From Ascochyta rabiei (lineage: Eukaryota; Ascomycota; Dothideomycetes; Pleosporales; Didymellaceae), in the NCBI RefSeq assembly GCF_004011695.2, contig NC_082417.1, forward strand, positions 992,001-1,056,000: DNA of 64,000 nt, given 5' to 3'. The notes below the pieces were generated by a model. It did not search any database. It saw nothing but the letters and a program-made list of their open reading frames with translations, and was not told the DNA's origin. Positions 58,788 through 64,000 of this stretch are shown here, in pieces (position 1 is the stretch's first letter; each line of letters starts with the position of its first letter). Position numbers and translations under genes: made by a program.

Positions 58788-59884
58788 TCAGGATATGTCC
58801 GCCCAGGCACGGGAAAGCCAAGCTGAGAGAGACGTCGTCGGTACATCTGGGAACATGGTGTTCAAGTACGTGGGGGTGACAAAGTCGTAGCGCCCTTCCG
58901 CGGTTGCTAGATGTGTCGCTACCTGTTGCTGCTTATTGATGCTGTCTCCCCTCTGAGCGATGCTAAGCTGGTACTGAAGACCTGCGGGTTACAGTCAATG
59001 CAGAAACAGATTGAGCCAGGTCGATAGTCATACCTGCTGGGTTCTGCCAATCGATGTACTGGAATGAACGACCTAAGTAACATCAGTGAGCTGCGCAGAT
59101 AGATCAAAGGTAGATTGTACCTCTACATGTCTTGATAAGTTCGATCAGAGCATTACCACCGATCCTCTCGCCGCACATGGACATCTCTGCAGGCCAATGT
59201 GGCATGTCTAAAGACCGAACCACAAATTTGGCAACATCGTACATCGATGTCAAACAGACATACGAGTAATTGTTGGCAGCATCGTACACAGGCGCAACCG
59301 CAGTCATGTTGCGTAGGTTTGCAATGTAGTCCCCTTCTCCGCTCGCGATGTTGGCGCCCACATGGTGGGTTCGCAAGCCACCTACAGCAAAGCGTTCGTA
59401 GAAGTTTCCGCATACGAAAACAGTCGACTGGATGTTCGCGGCATAGTGATGGAGCAGATTGAGAGCCGAGGTCTTGCCACGGTCTAGGATGCTGTTCGAC
59501 ACACGCTGCCCTGGTTGACCTTCGAATTCGGCGGGGGCAAATCGGCGGACGCGACACTGCACGGCTGCTTCGACAAGTCGTAGCTGAAGCCTGCCAGTCA
59601 CTGTGGAGATGACTGTATCAACCCCCATCAACGCGTGCTGGAGGGACGATGAGCTTTTGTAATTTACAATCTGACACTGATAACCTTGTGATATCAGGAT
59701 TGTCTGATCCTGCAGTTGTTCAGTAAGAGTGCACCGACTTTTGAGAAGCCTTTAGAGGAGTTAATTGAGATACGAATTTACTCACGACTCTTGACAAGAT
59801 GAGAACTTGATGACTGGTTGACCCTTGGATCTCCTGAGCAATCAGTAATGCTAACCGGCAAGTACCAGCAACAGCTATGCGCAT
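58788..59884 (-). CDS. NmrA-like / isoflavone reductase-type NAD(P)-binding protein
   Basis: Four exons: 59884-59786, 59709-59121, 59072-59034 and 58981-58788, total 306 residues, the usual length of this short-chain dehydrogenase subgroup. Introns are 76, 48 and 52 bp with donors GTGAGT, GTACAA, GTATGA. N-terminus MRIAVAGTCRLALLIAQEI is a Rossmann nucleotide-binding strand and loop; the family has GTGGLA, so the second Gly is Cys-Arg here. HALMGVDTVISTVTG, RRFAPAEFEG and the C-terminal FPDVPTTSLSAWLS fit the family. Substrate unknown. The two middle introns hide the C-terminal half from single-ORF views. An acceptor six bases later at the second exon is possible. Confidence 0.85.
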
Positions 59885-61706
59885 AGTGGATATGCTTCGT
59901 GGAGATCTATTTTACGGAGCACTTCAGTAACCTGGACTGGTTTGCAGAGAATAACTGTAATATCTGATTACTTGATATATCCATATCCATAATGCCTGAG
60001 CCTCACTTCTGTACCCAAGCAACCATCACGGTGATACAAAGCGTTGATGCCCATGACTCAAAAGCAGGTTTGAAGACGGTGAAGGAATGTGCAGCCTTGT
60101 AGGAACGAGATAGTGTGCAATATAGGGAGGCTGAAAATTACAATCGATCGAGAGGGTAGCGTGGTATGCGCCTTTACCGTGTAGAATTAGCTGCTATGAA
60201 CCAATGGCTTCGGATTATAGTGCGATGTAATATACGCTATGGTGAGGACGTCAGCACCAAAGGTACAAACCGGTATAGTGGAAGGCGGGACAGAGTAAAC
60301 GCCCAGCGTCTTTCGAAATGTACAAGGGTGTCGAGTGTGAGAAGATTGGGCAGCAAGCGGCGGCCAATGGCTGAATGCCTTTGAGGTTTCACCTGCGGTT
60401 GCCTGCTTCGAATGGGTCTCTTGCGACATGACCGATATCATTGCAAGCCACAGGTGTAGCTGATTAGCCATTCACGATGACGATCAAAACACTCTTGGGC
60501 CTCCGCCATGCCACTGACCTTTTCAACATGTATTGCCGGGATACATGTTTCAAGACGAAGATGACATACTCGGCGATCTACGGGTGTAATGTGAAAGCTC
60601 AGCGAAAGGTCCACGAATGAAGAAGGAAAGCGCATTCGACTACTCTATTTGTCACTTGTGTTGATTCTGCACTTGGAGTGACGTGCCTGAGGACTCCACG
60701 AAACGGTACAGGATCCAAGCGCATTGGGTGGGCGAATGAACACTAGGAAGCGTGTGGTGTTTGGCCTAGCATATAAGATTGCATGGGACTTGTCTTACAT
60801 CGCACATCAACTTGACTGTGCATGGCTGTGTAGTGGTTTCTGTTCGGCATTTCTGTGTCAACGATGTGGGTGCTCACCGTTAATGACAGAGCTGACGGCG
60901 ACCGCGGGATACTAGACCAATATATCCGGCGAATCATCCAGTATGCAGTGAGATACATCTGCGCAGGAGGCTTGCCAATCAAGTCGATGAGCCGAAAGAG
61001 TGAAGTTGCTGGGAGAATGGGCCAGGACCTTTGGGGCCAAGATCCGGTGACCCATCGCTCTGCACGTCGATGTTCGAGGAGCCTGAGCTAAGGCTCGTCA
61101 TACGAGGAAATAGTAATAGTACGGATGCGCCTGTATAGGTTGTGAAGGACAGATAAGGCCCACTGACTATGTTGAAGCTATGCAGGCTCGCTGCAAGATT
61201 GCGATTCACCAAACGTAGGGCGTGCGGCGGGCGCCGAAACATTGTGTGGTGGTAGAACAATGACTGGCCGATGGTATTTGTCCATTTTAAAGACCGACTC
61301 TTGCAACAGTGACTTCTGCCTTGAGACAGACTAGCGTTCACCGGTTCCGATGGAGCATCTCTGCAGGATGAAGCTGTTGCGCGTGAAGAGTTCCTTGCTT
61401 GCAGGAGATCAAAAACCAGGAGTGTTAGTGCCCGCAGGTGCAGATCTTTCGAACGTACATATCGGCATGATGTTCAGCTCGTCTTACGGTGAAGCCGCCA
61501 AGGGTGGTGATGGGAGGAGGCTGGAAGCAGTAGCGGGAACGTTGCCTAGCTGTTGCCTTCTCAGCATTTTGGGGCTAGCACCGGCAGTTTGCGCGGGGTG
61601 GTATCCGTTTAACAAGGCAAGAACAGAAAGTGGTGTCGTGTATCTTCAGGACACGCTTGAGCTGACCAACGCTAAGAGCTCAACCTTGCCTTAGCAGCTC
61701 CACCGA
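59885..61706. other. Long stretch with no recognised gene
   Basis: About 1.8 kb of GC-balanced DNA. Open frames of up to 120 codons occur on both strands (for example 60979-61341 minus, 61350-61694 plus) but none shows family motifs, biased composition or convincing splice partners. It may hold a regulatory region or a gene I cannot identify. Confidence 0.4.
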
Positions 61707-61973
61707 ACTAACGCTAGGCATTATCTTCTAAATAGGTTTAGAAGATAAAATAAACATGTTAGGATTACATTTACAATAAAATCTTAGGGTTAGAGTTAGT
61801 TTAAAGTTAGAGCTAGCTAATAGCTAGGGTTATTTTTAGGTTAGAGTTTTCTAAAATTTATTATATTTTATTATTATAGAGTGTAGCAGCTATAAAGATA
61901 TTAGTTTAAGTGTTCTTGCGTGTTGCTTAGACTAAGTAAGTGAGTTAGTGGTTAAGTTAGTTTTAGCGTTAGT
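61707..61973. mobile_element. AT-rich MITE-like insertion
   Basis: A 267-bp AT-rich island in GC-balanced DNA, bounded by the 10-bp inverted repeat ACTAACGCTA (61707-61716) and TAGCGTTAGT (61964-61973). Inside are repeats of TTAGAGTTAG / GCTAGGGTTA and the small hairpin TCTTCTAAATAGGTTTAGAAGA. CAGCT occurs on both outer sides but at unequal distance, so the target duplication is unclear. No coding capacity. Confidence 0.5.
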
Positions 61974-63010
61974 CAGCTTAAGTGTATGCTCCGTGTATCC
62001 TTGATCCATGAATGGTAAATGAGGGGTGGCCAATTTCTCACTAGGCTTGAGATAGCTAGATTGGCACCGTCAACCATCACATGATCTCGTGCCACAAATC
62101 TGCGGGTTACACAGTATGCGAAACGCACTTCCAGAATAGATAGATGCAAGGCATTCGCCAATCTGGACGCGTCAAAATCGGGCATTGTCATCATCGTACA
62201 ATCACGAATTTGTACGTTCTTCCGGTTGGACAGGAGGACTGGTACACGATGCCACTCACAGCCTGATGCAATATCACATGGCTACAAACAGTTTCTAAAA
62301 GAACTATAAGGTATTGTTGTCTACACCGAAGGCCTTGAGCAGTACTGTCTGAAGAGGTGTTGCTAATATGATCTCAGAGAAAGTCACCGAACTTGTGTGG
62401 TTGACTGAGCCAGCAGGCCGACACCTCGACTTATGATAAAGCAGGACTTCACAACATTAAAAAGCAGAAAGGAACAGTGGATACTGCAAGGCTATCAAGA
62501 ACAATACCATCTAGGCAAAGTAGAGTGGCCGGCTGGTACGCGCTGAGTGGTTTCGAGACGCGTTGATTTACCTACGATCCACCATGGTTCATGTTAATAA
62601 ACGAGCTCGTGCTCATGCTCGTGCTCGCGGTGCGCTTCAGGGCCTACGACGCGTCGAACTTGTCAAGCGGACTATGGATACCCATTTTGGCATTGCTGAT
62701 AAGCTGGAAGTACATTTCCACAGCAGGCGCACTTTTCCAAGCAATATTAGGTTCCAGATCAGGAGTCCTGCTGCAGAGATGCCATTTTGTGAGGCTGAGT
62801 GCACGGACCCAGTGTTCTTCTCAACCAGGGAAAGTGCCGTATGATGTCTTGCATCCGACAGCCGGCGCAACGCAACGCGACCGACGTACGAACGCGTTCA
62901 GCATTCCCTGCCACCAGTTCATTTTCTATTACTTTCCTCGAGACTCAATGCGAACTGAGTCTTGACACAATCGCTTTTTGCCCGCTCACCGTTCACGGCT
63001 GTTATTTGAA
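61974..63010. other. Intergenic upstream of the homeobox gene
   Basis: About 1 kb with no recognised gene. A short tandem of GCTCGT / GCTCAT units lies near 62604-62630. Homeobox factors often have long upstream regions, so this may be its promoter. Confidence 0.4.
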
Positions 63011-64000
63011 ATGTCCCTCTCATCGCCACTTCCAGTCGCGTCGCCGTCCATTGGTAGACGCGCCAGTCCACCTGTGGTCACGACGGATTTTGCCTTTCTT
63101 GTGCATTCGCCAGAAACTGTCGCGAACAAAATGCCGCCAGATGTCGACAACAAGCCTCTCGCTCGTCAAAAACGCAGGCGCACATCGTAGGTTCTGATCT
63201 TCTTCAAGTTATTCCATCCCAAGTCTCGAGTTGAGCATTTCGGAGACGCGATGGAGCGTGTCACGGAAGGACTTCGGCTACGCCCTTGACCCCACCAACT
63301 CCGCAACCCAGCGCGCTGACCTGCAACCCACAGCAAGGAGGACGAGGACATCCTCAAAGCTGAGTACCTGATCAACTCGAAGCCGGACAAGGCCGCGCGT
63401 CTGGAGATTGTCCGCAAAGTCGCGCTTGGCGAGAAGGAGGTGCAGGTCGGTCCACCCAATGCGTTCCACGTCACGAGTGCGCGCGACTAAACCCACCTAC
63501 AGATCTGGTTTCAGAACAAAAGACAGAACGACCGCCGCCGCTCGCGACCCCTCGAGCCCTCTTCCTCTGCATCACTAATGTCGTCATCGTCCAATATGTC
63601 TGATCCTGCGACTGAAGACGAGCACGCGCGTGATGGCGGGAGCGCGCCGGAGCCGGAGACAGAGGCGCCGAAGACCGATGCGCCAGAGCGAGCAACAACA
63701 CCCGAAGCCGCTTCAAACGAGACGGCCCTAAAGACGCAGGCAGTAGGGGAGGCGACAGCAGTAATCGAAAACGACACCCCAACAACGACGCAACCCACAG
63801 TCGAGCCCTCCCCCGCTGCCCAGACGGTCGATACTGCGCCCGCAGAAATCAGCAACTCCCAGCAAAGCGCATCAGCATCGCAGGGTGCGCAACCACGAAC
63901 ATCCTGGATTTCAAACCGTCGCAGCGCGTCCTTCGTACGCTCCGCCGAAGACTACGCGCCAGAAACAATCACATTCCCAAATGCGCCTTTGAAGGCCATC
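63011..64000 (+). CDS. Homeobox transcription factor (Yox1/Phx1-like), 3' end missing
   Basis: Partial: exons 63011-63186, 63334-63445 and 63503 to the window edge, with introns of 147 bp (donor GTAGGT, acceptor CCACAG, branch GCTGAC) and 57 bp (GTCGGT, CTACAG). The homeodomain spans the exon joins: KRRRTSKEDEDILKAEY (arm and helix 1), KPDKAARLEIVRKVALGEKEVQ (helices 2-3) and IWFQNKRQNDRRR with the invariant W, F and N of the recognition helix. The following region is acidic, Ser/Thr/Pro/Ala-rich and disordered. Fungal relatives regulate cell-cycle, stress or developmental genes. A TTG-started extension upstream of 63011 is possible but less likely than the ATG. Confidence 0.9.

Noticed and set aside
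61350..61694. Plus-strand frame of 114 codons
   Set aside because: Plausible length but no domain, low coding character and no splice partners; kept as intergenic.
63471..63855. Minus-strand frames of 104 and 114 codons
   Set aside because: Antisense to the homeobox gene, whose homeodomain is unmistakable.

Overview
The window looks like a nuclear scaffold of a filamentous ascomycete. The evidence is short GT-AG introns (46-147 bp), typical fungal single-copy genes (JMJD7, IMP1, LIG4, IRS4, ERV41, a fungal homeobox factor), and a large block of retrotransposons and pogo-type transposons decayed by C-to-T changes. TAG/CTA and TAA replace CAG/CTG and CAA, and D-to-N, C-to-Y and Q/W-to-stop changes run through every element, as expected of repeat-induced point mutation (RIP). 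A dothideomycete is my guess from the style of the genes, not a proven placement.

Positions 1-43060 are an AT-rich, essentially gene-free heap of nested mobile elements, whose order of arrival can be read from target-site duplications (TSDs). (i) Copia C (minus strand, cut by the window start) carries the chromovirus gypsy D (1048-8232, TSD TATAT). (ii) Chromovirus gypsy A (12165-26380, TSD CTAGC) carries copia A (16882-23786, TSD CAACT), which carries a pogo/Fot1-type transposon (16999-18840, TSD TA). (iii) A 5'-truncated LINE lies at about 26560-27600. (iv) Gypsy B (27783-42124, minus strand, same family as A) carries a second pogo copy (29060-30901, TSD TA) and copia B (35625-40815, TSD ATTCC). 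(v) A fold-back MITE and a solo LTR follow. All open frames left here are fragments.

Positions 43061-45960 are the boundary. A 5'-truncated LINE with a 10-base A tail and a 6-bp TSD, itself holding a third pogo element (43734-45596), splits a piece of unique DNA. That DNA reads as one open frame when the insertion is removed in silico.

Positions 45990-64000 are a gene-rich, GC-balanced region: JMJD7-like JmjC hydroxylase (-), mitochondrial inner membrane protease subunit IMP1 (+), DNA ligase IV (-), EH-domain protein IRS4 (+), a 39-codon membrane microprotein (-), the ERGIC/COPII cargo protein ERV41 (-), two hydrophilic stress-type proteins (-), an NmrA-like oxidoreductase of four exons (-), and a homeobox factor (+) running off the right edge. 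The genes are housekeeping and show no common pathway. LIG4/IRS4 and JMJD7/IMP1 are divergent pairs. A small AT-rich MITE-like island (61707-61973) is the only transposon trace inside the gene-rich part.

I found no CRISPR array, rRNA or tRNA and no evident new defence or biosynthetic system. The most unusual signals are mosaic tracts of complete identity between decayed element copies, opposite-strand reading frames in the 3' regions of both chromovirus families, and a LINE/pogo nest that appears to have broken a host gene at the compartment border. All identities and frames were judged by eye.
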